DNA from: Phoronis australis
Lineage: Eukaryota > Phoronida > Phoronidae
DNA length: 64,000 nucleotides
Reading direction: 5' to 3'
Assembly (NCBI GenBank): GCA_002633005.1
Contig: NMRA01000008.1
Span: forward strand, 1,193,974-1,257,973
The translations under genes and the position numbers were made by a program. The notes below the pieces were generated by a model. It searched no databases and was not told the DNA's origin. It worked only from the letters and a program-made list of their open reading frames with translations. Shown here piece by piece: positions 49,430-61,400 of the stretch (position 1 is the first letter of the stretch; each line of letters begins with the position of its first letter).

Positions 49430-51518
49430 GCTTAGGCTATACATTTCCTCACCCGTTTAAGAATTACATACTTATATCTTTCGGCTTTGTAACAAAGAAA
49501 AGTCTGTAGTCGACTTCAAAACAGTATGCTTGTGACACGCGCACATGCCATTTGCTCGCTTTTTCTGACATCTTTAGGGAAACTGACAACTTCACCGAAG
49601 CAAAATTCGCTCAGAAATTTGGTTTGCTGGTAAAAAATACTAAAAACTAGAAATGAAGTCAATCTAATTCCTTCTACTGTAATTTGTTGTGAACAGTACA
49701 CAACCAAGTGGAAGAAGAAAATTTAATTGAACGATCAAACAAAAAAAAATTGACCAATAGGTGGCATTCTCTTTGATGGCGTTCACAGCCAATGCATGGG
49801 ACGCTCCACAAATTGAGCAGCAGAATAATAGAATAACTGCATTTTTAGCACCGGAAACTATTTTGGTTTAACCTCAAGGAAGAGTGTACTCATTTTTAAT
49901 GAAATTATTTTGTGTCAGATTTCGTTTCACTAATTTCATATTTAAGCAGACAATCCCAAACCTGTATATTTATACAGCTTTGTACCAAGGGGATAATGGT
50001 ACTATTTACTATTTAGGACTGATGTAATTTGCACAGACTGTAAATGGCTGGTTCCAATCATGCAAAGTCAAATAAATAAGTCTTAGAGAATAATTTGTAA
50101 TTATGTCTCCGCCTCATCGCTGCTCAACATGGCCAAGCAACAAAGATCTGCACTTGAAAACCCCGAGGACACAATCTATACCAAATTGATGGTTAACTAA
50201 ACACACTCGCAATTTACTAACTTTTTCAAGAGGTCTTTTCTATGCATTATCAGTTTTTACAATGAAACAACACAATACAATAACGTATAAAGGATGTTAC
50301 AGAAGAGGATAATAGAAAAATATGTCTTGACCTTCAATGGATAAAATTGTACCCCCGAGAGGCAAAAATAAGAGCTTTCACTAAAAACCAGCAGTAATTT
50401 TTTATTCAAATGACCCTAGCTCCAACTACTGTATTGCTGAATCACTTCAATTTCACGACAAGACTTGCATGACCTGCCGTGAATTGGGTAGCTGGAGTGT
50501 GAATGTAAAAAAAAATCTTTATCTTTTATGGATATATGTCTTTGTATTTGTTCTTTATGACTTTGTCATTAAAAATAACAACCGAATCTTAGATCAACAA
50601 TAGTATTGAGTGCCCACTGACAAAAGCTCTAAAGTATCCAATGAGTCTCCAGAACAAACATGCACGGGAGATAACTACAAACTTAATCCCATGAAGAGCG
50701 CGACAGCATTTGTTGACTTGAGTGGTAACAGCTGACACCTTTTTATTGGCTAATGTCATTCAAAAGCTGACAAAATGTTTTAGCTAGCACACCAGGTAAC
50801 AGAAAATGTTGCATTTGCTCGATTGAGCATGCGATCTATGGTCAAAATAGAATTTTAATTTTCACATCAAAAATACAAAATGAGAAGGATTTACTTCCTG
50901 GTCAGTATAACTTGAAATTTGTACATCTGTCATATTAACGCAGCAATATGTCTCTAAAATTTTGAGCATGGCACAACAACCAACCTCTGAAATACAGACA
51001 AAGAAAATCAAGAGAGTTTTCTCTGCTCTCATAGAATAACTTTTTGATAATACATGTAAATCCAGACATTTTTCTAATGCTGGTAGACTTGAGTCTACTT
51101 CTCATTCAAAAATGGCTTGACATAACTCACACGTATGCAAGGTCAGCCAAGACAGACATTTGATCGATTCCTAGTGACAATTTCCAATATGAACCAATCA
51201 GTTGTCAAATCTGTCCGTTGACCAGGTTGACCTACTGCACTTCTCAGAATTGCCAGAGAGCAGCCGTGTAAATATTAAATAACAAATATGCAACAATCCT
51301 GTACTAATCTCATTAACCACGCTTAATTGGATTTCAAAAACAGAAAAAAGAAGAAATGAGAACTAAGCATTACACTTTATGTAACTGTCCATTTGGCATT
51401 CAAAGCATGCATTTGGCCAAGCCCAACTCATCTCATTTAATGTAAAGATGAGCTCGGAAATTTTGAGAATGAGCTTGGTGTTACCATAACTACCACGGCC
51501 AGGCATGCAGTAAAGGGT

Positions 51519-51588
51519 AATGGTCGGATGAGAACCACTTTTTCCCACTGAATAACGGGCATCAAACTGGTTCTCAAAACACTGGCAT
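51519..51588. mobile_element. Short fold-back element, copy 2
   Basis: tggtcggatgagaaccact and the inverted tggttctcaaaacactgg flank the core cccactgaataacgggcatc. It is the same family as 23282-23355. Confidence 0.5.
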
Positions 51589-52348
51589 GTTATATCCGAC
51601 TTTTGCCCAGTAATGAATATCAATATGAGACTTCTGAAACCAATTGACGTTGATCACATGGGTCAATTTAGGAGATTTCTTCAGAGGGTAGCACAGGGGA
51701 ACATTCTGACAGTGTGAAAACTCTTACATTAGTATTACAGTATGTGAAGTTACATGTGATGCATTTTAAACAAAAGTTAAATTGCACCCTCGTTGTCTAG
51801 AGGCCACTGGTATTCAGTCACACGTGATCAGTCGCCACACTGACACTAGAAAGTCTCCCATTGAAAGCTTTTATCAGACTCAATGGTGAATTATGCACAC
51901 TTATACTTACTAGTAGTTTCAGTTTCAGTGTTCTGAAACACGACATTAAAGTCAAAGTACTTTTTTACACAATTTTAGAAAAAACAGAAAAAAGCGGGAG
52001 AGTGATGCAAGTAAAATACTGTCATTTACTGCTTCTTTGAAAGCTTTATAAACCATGTACTAATGTCAATATGAACTTTCTTTACATGGGTACTTGCTCA
52101 ATCAACATCATCAGGTTCTCATCTTTTGTCTGAATCAAACTTGGTAGGCATATAAATTGCCAGGGGAAATCCTGTGACAACCATACAGTCGTGGCGTGGC
52201 GACTGAGACTTACCAGAAGTGACAAGCAACTAATGGGCCCAGATGGAAGTAATAACGACTACACCGTAGTCAGTTGTCCATAGACCTGTGCCCCTAAACT
52301 CCGCACAAACTAAATGCCCCATGCCTGGTGACCAAAGTATAGTCCTGA

Positions 52349-52390
52349 GGACCAGTGTGAGTGAAGAATCTGGTCCTCAGAGCTGAAGTT
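52349..52390. repeat. Hairpin CCTGAGGACCAG/CTGGTCCTCAG
   Basis: Inverted arms of about 12 bp with one bulge and a 14 nt loop, in otherwise featureless DNA. It may be a mobile-element end. Confidence 0.5.
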
Positions 52391-52714
52391 TGAACCCTGA
52401 GGCTGGAGTTCAGTGACCGGTTACTGGAGCATTTCCAGTGCACGTATGGAGTTGGTGCGGGGATGAGGATTGCCACTGGTCAGATAAAGCAGTCTCTGCT
52501 TTAGAGAACCAGTTTCATGCAGCCACAAAGCTTAACAACTGCTAGATGCATCACGTTGAACATTGCGGATGACACGTTTGCACCATGTGGACTGATCACT
52601 GCACCATCTGGTTTTAAATTAGGTCATTCAGGATTTTTTATCACGGCTATGTTAAAGATAAGCCTGGGTTGTTATATTCACCGAAGTCGTCTCAATTCCC
52701 GTAGACATGCTTCA

Positions 52715-53155
52715 TCGGGGATATGCATAGAACCAGAAAAGATATTAAGCGGGAATTTCAAGTCAACCTGTAAAATGTATTTTGATTAGGTGAAAACCTC
52801 TTAATCGGTGACCAGATTTGGACTGCTGGCCATTTAAAATATACAAGAATGAAATTAATAATGATACGAATGGGGTGTGTTATAACCTCTCGTAAGCCAT
52901 CCAAGGAGCTACATGTTGCCTTGTGCATATTTGTGTTTGAATAGAAAACACCACTGACTATACAGGGGGTACAATACTCCCCATCACTTTCTGTACTAAT
53001 TTCGTCCCATGTATTTTAAACAGGCGGTAGTCCAAATCTGGTCACAGAATAAGAGGTTTTCACCACGTCAAAAATACATTTTACACTCAAAATTGACACT
53101 TAAAACTCACTTGATTTGTTCAACAATCCTTTTTGGTTCTATGCATGATGAAGCT
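52715..53155. mobile_element. Fold-back element with long inverted arms
   Basis: 52766-52842 and 53008-53085 are inverted copies (shared GTGAAAACCTCTTA, GTGACCAGATTTGGACT, TTTAAAATA). The similarity extends outward through TGCATAGAACC and GCTTCATC at both ends, so each arm is about 125 nt around a ~165 nt centre. No coding potential. Confidence 0.6.
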
Positions 53156-53599
53156 TGTCTTTGGCAATTAAGATGGTTTGGCAAAGAATTCCAATTCCAC
53201 TTTTTTTGGTTGCCGTTAAGTTTTTCCGTGTGCGCGATAAGCGCAGAGAATTTCAGTTGATGTCACACGAGTTAGACAAAGACAAGCGCAAGACTGAGCG
53301 AAGCGTGTGACCTTGAACGTGACACTTGCAAAATCCAGCATGGAAAGACATGAGCTGGAGTTTGCATCCATTCGATTTTTTGTTCGTCAACAGGCGTGAT
53401 TTTGCCCAACTTCCTCAAAATGGCGTCCACTCGAGCAAATGGCGACAAAATAAAATTTTCATTGATACGTTCAACTTGACTAAATCGTTTGCATAATCAT
53501 GGTATGTATAACTTGATGTTTATATATGTGCATGTTTCATTCCATGTCATTCGCTGTATTTTGAGATGATTAACTTTTTATGGAGGTGTACTATTGTTG

Positions 53600-53745
53600 T
53601 AGATGTGCATCCAGTGAATCATATGACCACCCTCTGTTAGCTACTTGCATATGGGCAATTGCCTATAGGCTGAATGGTTAGCACGCTTGCCAGTTTCATC
53701 GGGGTCGCTGTTCAATTCCTAGGTCGGGTAATCTTAGCAATTACT
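53600..53745 (+). mobile_element. tRNA-derived SINE-like copy 1
   Basis: A-box-like taggctgaatggttagcacgc (from 53665) and B-box-like GCTGTTCAATTCC (about 53707) stand at tRNA spacing, with leading sequence gtgaatcatatgac...tctgttagc shared with 54160-54190. Confidence 0.5.
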
Positions 53746-54144
53746 AAAATAGGTGTAGTCGGCAGGATGGATGATACAGCGAGAAAGCACTGCCAATTCA
53801 AAGGCCTGCGGACCTCGGACAGGACATAATTGGTGTGGATCCAGGACACAAGATAGCGTTGCTGACGGAAAACTCCATGACAAAGTGTGGTGTTACTGAG
53901 GGCAAATTCCAGGATGCTAGGGTGTTGCTGAGATCTGAAGCCAGGAGGCGCGCCTGTTTCTTAGGTGTTGAGTGATAGCTTAAGCAGTTAGTTTAATTAG
54001 TTTCCAATAGATATCGATCACCTATAAGCATTGTCTGTCAGTTATGTTTCCAATAAAGGTCAAGACTGAAAGTTGAAATTTCTACTCTAAATGCTGATTT
54101 TGTATAAACAAAATCAATTATCGCAACAGTTGGAAAGGGGGAAA

Positions 54145-54285
54145 TGTTGTAGAAGTGTTTCTAGTGAATCATTTGAGCCTCTGTTAGCCACTCGCTTATG
54201 AGCAATTGCCTATTAGAAGAATGGTTAGCATGTTTGTCAGTCAGGGTCGCTGGTTCGATTCCCGGGTCCGAAAGTCTCAGCTATT
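54145..54285 (+). mobile_element. tRNA-derived SINE-like copy 2
   Basis: atggttagcatg (A-box part) and GGTTCGATTCC, a perfect B box at 54252-54262. It is related to the copy 540 bp upstream, including the leading block gtgaatcat.tga. The cloverleaf is not complete, so it is not called a tRNA gene. Confidence 0.5.
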
Positions 54286-54367
54286 ACTATACACTACTAG
54301 TATCTCATTCCTGTATGATGTAATTGCTCATTGTTGATAAGAACAGTTGCGCGTTAATAGTTGACTA

Positions 54368-54465
54368 GTTGGGTCCCTGATTTAAAATTGATTTGAGAAC
54401 CAGTTATTACCACTGCTGACATTCAGTGGGAGTAACCGCATGGTTCTCAAATCAGGGACCACCCG
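54368..54465. mobile_element. Short fold-back element, copy 3
   Basis: GGTCCCTGATTT...GAGAACCAG and the inverted TGGTTCTCAAATCAGGGACC form almost complete arms around a centre with cattcagtgggagtaacc. It is the same family as 23282-23355 and 51519-51588, and the best-preserved palindrome of the three. Confidence 0.55.
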
Positions 54466-55293
54466 GCATGGACATCTAAAAATTTTGAGCTCAAGTTTCA
54501 AATCTCTGGGTATCTATATATTGTACAGCAATGAACGGAAGTCTCGGACACCTGTGGTGGTGGAGTGCGGTTTGATGATCATGCAGCTTTGAAGCTTCAG
54601 TTGAAGTCAATTCTGAATTTGGTCATCATCACTAAGTTTGAGTTTCAGACATCATTCATCATTCATTCAAATCAAAATATCAAAATTAAACTTCTTAATG
54701 GCAGGAAATGTATAGATTGTGGAGTCTAGAAACTGGGTTTAGACAAGGCTTGATTCCAGGCTCGCTGTCTTAACATTCACAATTAACGCAATTTAATTAG
54801 TTTTTAAAATTTGGTAACATTTTTAACTCACCAGGCACTCTTATACTTTGGCTCATGACATTGACATCACTTCCGTTATTAAATCAATGCTAACTCTGTT
54901 GAAAAAAAAGTAATTATGCATCTATTACAACTCATACCTTTTGTGAAAAAAGTTGTTAGAGTAATTTTGATTTTTAATCAATTTGAGCTTCAATAGAGTT
55001 CAAATACTGAAAATTAAAAATACGAAGTTAATAATCAAAATAAGCTGTTGAATGGAAAAGTGATGTAGGCTTATAGTGATTAATATTTTTAGGCATATGT
55101 GTTCCTTAATACACAATTGAAGAGGTATTAGTAATAATAAGAATACAGAAAATATTTACTTAGCACATTATTGATTATAAAAATGCAGAAGAATTTATCT
55201 TAAAGACTGTGATTATATTCTTTCAAAGGATCCGGTTTGCAAAAAGTACTAAAGTACTCTGACCTGTCTTGGCGTGTGAAAACCATTCACACA

Positions 55294-55448
55294 ATGTCGG
55301 ACGACGAGCAAATGCAGGAGGATGTCGGCGCAAACGAAGAGAATAATCACGAAGCGCCGCATGAATTTGAGCGTGGTGAACGTGACTTTATGATGAACAG
55401 ACCGCCTAGGTTTCCAATGAGGGGAAGAGGTGGCTGGAGAGGTCCAAG
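55294..55448 (+). CDS. TCERG1: TCERG1 coding exon 1
   Basis: The ATG at 55294 follows attcacaca. The sequence [20 protein letters not shown] continues into [18 protein letters not shown]. The donor is AG|gtgcgt, phase 2. The open frame extends upstream of the ATG without a clear signal, so the start rests on similarity of the acidic MSDDE-type beginning. Confidence 0.85.
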
Positions 55449-58400
55449 GTGCGTAAACATTCACCTTGCCATGATGTGCAATTTTGCATTTTTTGCAATT
55501 TGTTGAATTTGTGTTACGGTAATTCTTCAGTTATTTCGTACAAAATTAATTGCCAAGATGGTTGCTTTCTTTTTCCATAGGCTGAATACCTTGCTAAAAA
55601 GAATGGTATTTTACCAACCAAATGTTGCTTTGTAACATCTACTCACTGCCAACCGTGTTAGTAATAGGCTAAGAAATTGCAAGTACAGTCGGCTGTAGTG
55701 TAGATTGTGACAAACCATCATTCAAAATCAAATGTGCTGGTTTTAGCTTGACGTTTTTGCAAACGGCGGTTGTCAAAGAAATTTGGCGAAATGTGGGATG
55801 TGCGATCTTCACAATATTTCAAAAGAATTCCTGGATTATGAAATGATCATCCTCTGTTCTGTTGCAGTGTTGGCGTTTCCTGCTCAAGAATTAGCAACCC
55901 AAAATTACGAAATTTTGTTGATAAAATAGACAACCTCCAAAATGGCGATTTTGACGTCTGTTTCAGCTTCCACTAAACTAAGATCTTGATGGTCAGTCTA
56001 GTTTCTAAATCAACCAATTGGATTGAAGTACAAACTAGGCCATTAAGAGAAGGATTAAATTCAGTTTTTGTTCGCAGTTATGATTCACAAACTTTCCATA
56101 TTTCTAGAGGGCCTCCACCACCAGGCTACTTTGGACGCGGACCGCCACCACCACATGCCAGGTTCCGAGGACCCCCGCCATTTGGACATAGAGGACCCCC
56201 ACCATTTGGTCCAAGAGGACCTCGCGGACCACCAAGAGGACCCCCGCCATTTGGTCCTCGAGGTCCTCCTCCCCCATTCGATCCTAATTACGGCCCACCT
56301 GGCCCTCCTGGACCCCCTAACATGGGAGGACCACCAGGACCCATGCCACCCCCAGGAATGCCTCCCCCCATGGGCATGCCCCCACCTGGCATGCCACCCC
56401 ATCCAGGAATGGTAAGCCAGTTTATCAGGAAATTCTTTTGAATGCTGTGATAACGAATGATTGGTTAGAAATTCAATAACCTGTAAAGCTGGCTTTGAAA
56501 GTTTAACAACTATCATGACTGATGATGTATGCTAATCCACACAGATAACTATAACTTTCAGTTGTGACTGTATTCTCTCATAAGTGAACATCAGATTTCC
56601 CTTAGTTTCTCCATTCGTTTCATTTTCCTTCAGCGGCCTCCGATGATGCCTCCACCGGGTATGCCACCTCCAAACTTTTCCGTACCACCTCCAGGCTTCG
56701 GACCACCGCCTGGTAGCCAGCCAGAACCTGAGTTATGGGTAGAAAACAAGACGGCTGAAGGAAAGGTAACGTCTTTAGTGTCATAACAGCTTTGTTAATC
56801 CAAAGCGTTTCACAACTATGCTGCGGGTCATTACATTCTTTTAGTGATGGTTGGAATTTGTGAACTTTTCCCAGTCGATTAATTAGAAAATCGTACGGAT
56901 TGGAGGCACGATTTTCGGTGTTAAGTGACGTTTCTGGCCAGGTTTTTTGCTTAAGGCCTGTACGACTGGATACTCAAAACCTGCATGTTCCGTTTCCCTA
57001 GTAACACTCCATTGATGTTGGCTCTTTAAAGAGTTTTTGCAATATCAGAGGAGACTTCCTGTCATTTAACTGAACTATTAGGGATGTCACAAAATCTAAT
57101 TTAGTGTCTCGGAATGTTGATTCGGCGTTTTTCTTTAGCGACATTGGGTGACAAGTCGTTGAATCCTTGAAACACTATCTTTGATGCATCTCTACTCACT
57201 GGTGAGGTCACTAGAGTTTCCACTTGCCTGTGTGGGTGCAGCAGTTTGACTGTTCTTAAACATGAGGGTCATTATCCTAACTGGAAACTAAATTTTCACC
57301 CTAATGTTGTGAAATTTATGCTGGTGACAGTCTTATTTCCGAACTCTTTTCAATCACTTCTCCGAGCCAGTCAGTTACCATTGATAAATCCAAGTTACAT
57401 CGAGCACTGTTTCAGTAATACAACTATTACTTTAAATTAGGACATATTAATAACACCCAGTATTTGCTTTTGCCACGTGTTATTTTCTCAGCAAGAACTA
57501 TAGAAAACCAGTTTAGTGGTCGTGGGTGGTTTTTGAGGGTGCATTTCACAGTTGCCAATTCAGCTAATTAGCACGGTGCATCCTATATTGCTTTGTTCCT
57601 GTGTTCATTAACAGGCGTACTACTATAATGCCAAGACCAGAGAGTCGGCCTGGACAAAACCGGAAGGTGTCAAGATCATCACTCAGCAGGAGGTCGAGCA
57701 AATGGCTCAGCAGGCTATTCAGGGTCAAGGACCTTCAGCTGCCACGCCAGATGCTCAAGGTTTGTTTACAATGGAGTCGGTTTTAGGCGATGTATTGATT
57801 TGATTCAAAACCTCAAGTGATTGAAAAATTCCCCTCGAGGTTCGAGTCACTAGTAATTCACACTGGTAACAATTTGAAAGAGCACAAAATGTTAGTTTTG
57901 GCTACTTGAGGCAGAGCCTATGAGGACTTGCAACAGGGTGGGGGTGCTATTGATTATGATCGGGAGATAGAATTTTTCCTCACTCAAAAGGCACACGCAC
58001 CTTTCCCCTTGGTTGAACAAGGGCCCTGACCACTTTTATCCTTGATCAAAGATAGTTGTGGGACACAAGGGGTTTGCAGCATCTTGACTATAAATGGGCA
58101 GATTGACTTATAGAAAGCTTCTGTTTGTGACAGGCTTGAAATATGTCTAGCACAGGCGTAATTAGCTACTCCATGCTGATGTCGGACTTTTCCATTCTTC
58201 GCGAAACGAGGACTCTTCCCTTTTATTTGTCTCCTGAGTTCATGGATAGATGTGTGGTGCTTCTAATGTGCTTATCTTTTAGTGAGTTAAACTGTTACAA
58301 AAGTGTAAATAAACGACATGAGAGATGATTTTTTATTTCGATTTTGTGACTGAAGTTGCTAGGGAAATTAAATGAACAGAAACATTTCCGTGGATCCTTC

Positions 58401-61400
58401 CTGTACTGAACAAAAACATTTTCTGTGAACTTTTACTAAATTTAACCAAAGCAGGTTTTCTCGTTTATGTCTAGCACGGTAACTGAAGGCTGCTCATTTC
58501 TTGTCCAGCAGGTGGCGCCCAGACATCCGAGGAAGGTGGTAGCCAAGAGCAGGAGGACGCAGCCCCCCAACAACACCACCAACAACAGCAACAACAACAG
58601 CAACAAAAACAGCTGCCCCCGCAACAACAGCCAGTTCAGCCTTTGCCTGGTTGGCCAGGCTTCCAGGGCCCCCCACGTGGCATGGCTCCTCCACACATGA
58701 CTGGCATGCCCCCTCCAGGGTTCAACCCCAACATGATGCCACCGCCAGGCTTCCAACCGCCTGTACAGCAACCCCCTCGACCTCAGGTAAGCTGGCTGCT
58801 GTGAGTCATAATTGTTACCTCTTGAGAAAATTTGAAACATAAGTCAGTTGATTTGCTGGAGTCCCGTTTCCAGTAAAACTAAAAAAAAAGTATATATATA
58901 TATGTATAAGCATGTTGTTTAACATCTGCACATAGATGTCTTATAAGTAAGAAGTATTGTGCACTCTCAGTTTGATATATGATGCATTCTATTCATTAAG
59001 TCTGTTTGGATTCCTGTAAGAGACCGTTTGTTCCAGTAGCTCAGTGGACTGGAGCATCTACATTGAAAGAAGGTCCAGGGTTTAAGCTCCGTTCAGGACA
59101 GAGAGCTTTTCAGACTCAATTGCAGGTCATGTGATGTGACCATGTGACCAACCAGTGGCGTGTATGCAAACTAATAATTATTACTGATGTATCAATTGTG
59201 CTTAAACATGCAATCATTTTCCCAATTGGAGTGAATTCTGCTGCCTTTAATTATCCTAATGGTGGGAAGGGTCTTGTAAAGCACCAATGAAAATTAAGTC
59301 TAGTTGTTGACTTCCACTGGGCACAATTGACCTATCACCAGGATTTTGAGTGTCTGCTTAACTGACCAATCAAACGCAACATTCTTGGCATACCTTTGTT
59401 TCCAAGCTGCCATTTTACCCGACAAACATCACGTTGCCGGGTAAAACTTATTGTTTGCTTGTTGACATTTCGTAAGGGTACAGAGCTTGCGATAAGTCAA
59501 ATGAAATGCGTGTTTGTCAAGGCAATCATCAATTTTACCTCCTTGTTTTAATGTTGTTGTTATGTTTCATTTTCCATTGATTTTCCAGCTGCAGAAGCCC
59601 CCGGAGGTGGCTGAGTGGTCTGAACACAAGACTGGTGACGGCCGTGTGTATTACTACAACTCCAAGAGTATGGAGTCGACGTGGGAGAAGCCCAAGGTGT
59701 TGGCAGATTGGGAAGGTATAATGCTTGTGAACGCTTGAAGCTGCATTTTGCCCTGTGTGGCTGCGTAGAAATAAAACTGGGTCCTACTCGAGTCGGATTT
59801 TCAGTTATCTCGGACAAAGTTCCTCACTGCGATTGTTCTAGTTTGTGCATCAGGCCCTTCAGATAAGTTGGATTTCACCTTATTCAAATGAAGTCACTTG
59901 ATGCCGTTGAATCCGACTTTTGCGTCTTTTAACATATTTCAAAATTACTAAAAGCTTTGCCAACAAGACCTTCACATTATCAGTTTGGAATGTAATACTC
60001 TCTCAGTTTTCTCTCACTGTGTTCCATTCCATACAGTTCAAGTGTACCTCATCTCGTAGAACACCGTGCACAGCAATACCTGGGTATTTGAGATTAATTA
60101 TGTAAGTGACAAATGAGGTATCCTTGGAATATTTATGAACATTGAACTTACCACAATTGTAAAGAAATTTAGTATAAAACACAATGTTTCGCTTTATCAA
60201 CTAAAGCATTGTTAGTTGAGCACATGTAAACATCAAGTGTTCCAATAGCGAAGTCAGTACAACCACAGTGTACAAGTTATACCAACAATTGGTTACCATA
60301 GCTGCTGGTTGAAAGAGGTCGGGTTATTTAATGAAATTCCTGGCTAGTGATTGCCGTTACTTTAATTTTTTTAATGTGACAGTGGCCCATAGTTTTTGAA
60401 TTTTTACAAGAGTCTTTGAAGATGTCAGAAATCTATGTAGGGTGGAAGAGCAAGTTCATGATATGTTGTTGTGGTTCTGCTTGTAGCTTCTTCCAATCCA
60501 AGTGCCCCTCCTCAACAGGCTCCACCGGTTCAACAAGCACCGCCCACTGCTCTGGTACAGCCGACGCCTCAGCAGGCCGCACCTGCCGCTGAAAAATCAG
60601 AGCAGATCCAGGCTGTGTTGAATGGCATTCAAAAAGAGGCTGCAAAGGAAGAAGTCGCTATGGAATCGCAGTCATCTCAAGAATCTACTGAAGAGGTTTG
60701 TGGATTTCGTTACAAAAGTTTCACAGTTTATGTGCTCTGTGGAGTTAACAAAGGATGTACATTGTGTTTGTAGTGGAAGGCTGTACTCACCAGGTGGCAG
60801 TATGAAGTCCCTCTTGATCTTCTGAGTGCATGCTTTTGAACATTTAGGATGGTTATGACACTAGCGCCTCCTAGTGAGTTAAAAGCCGTCTGTTGTTTTG
60901 ATGTAAGTTCAAAAGGTTTTCACTTGCATAGTTTTCTTAGGAATTCAATAGATCTGAACACTAATCGTCCATGCTTCGTAATGTACGGGATATTGTCAAC
61001 TATGTTTCTTTTGCATTTTTAGCCAAAGGAAGAACAAATGTCTGAGGAGCAGAAGGCAGCTGAACAGTCCAAGCCTGTGTCCAGCACCCCTATCCCCGGA
61101 ACACCTTGGTGAGTGACGCTTCTCACATGCAGTAGCTGTGGTTGACTGAGTGCAGAGGTGTGGAATAAGTTAAACATGAGGGCAAATTGCAACATTTGTT
61201 TTGTATTCTATGTACTAAGATATCACTTCGTACGGGTTTTCAAATGTTACATATTTTGAGCATTTATTTGTCTTCAAAGAAATCGGATCAAGGTTAAAGT
61301 TATCTTTTAAGTCGTCTGTGTTTTGAAGTGCCAGGTTAGCGAAGATTGAGGCAGGAAGTATCGGAAAGTGACGGAAGTTGTTGAGAATGAAAAATCGGAT

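Larger units (their letters stand above)
48728..55293. other. Head-to-head region between PI4K2 and TCERG1
   Basis: No coding exon is supportable. It must contain the 5' non-coding exon and promoter of PI4K2 form 1a and the promoter of TCERG1. The stretch 53260-53480 is richer in CG and GATGG/ATGGCG words than its surroundings and is a candidate promoter, but I cannot prove it. MITEs, a fold-back element and SINE-like copies occupy much of the rest. Confidence 0.55.

Noticed and set aside
54240-54285. Functional tRNA gene on the plus strand
   Set aside because: It has only a perfect B box and part of an A box; no complete cloverleaf.
55986-56107. Open frame extending upstream of TCERG1 exon 2
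   Set aside because: It lacks Pro/Gly-rich composition, and the acceptor catatttctag at 56107 joins in phase with exon 1.
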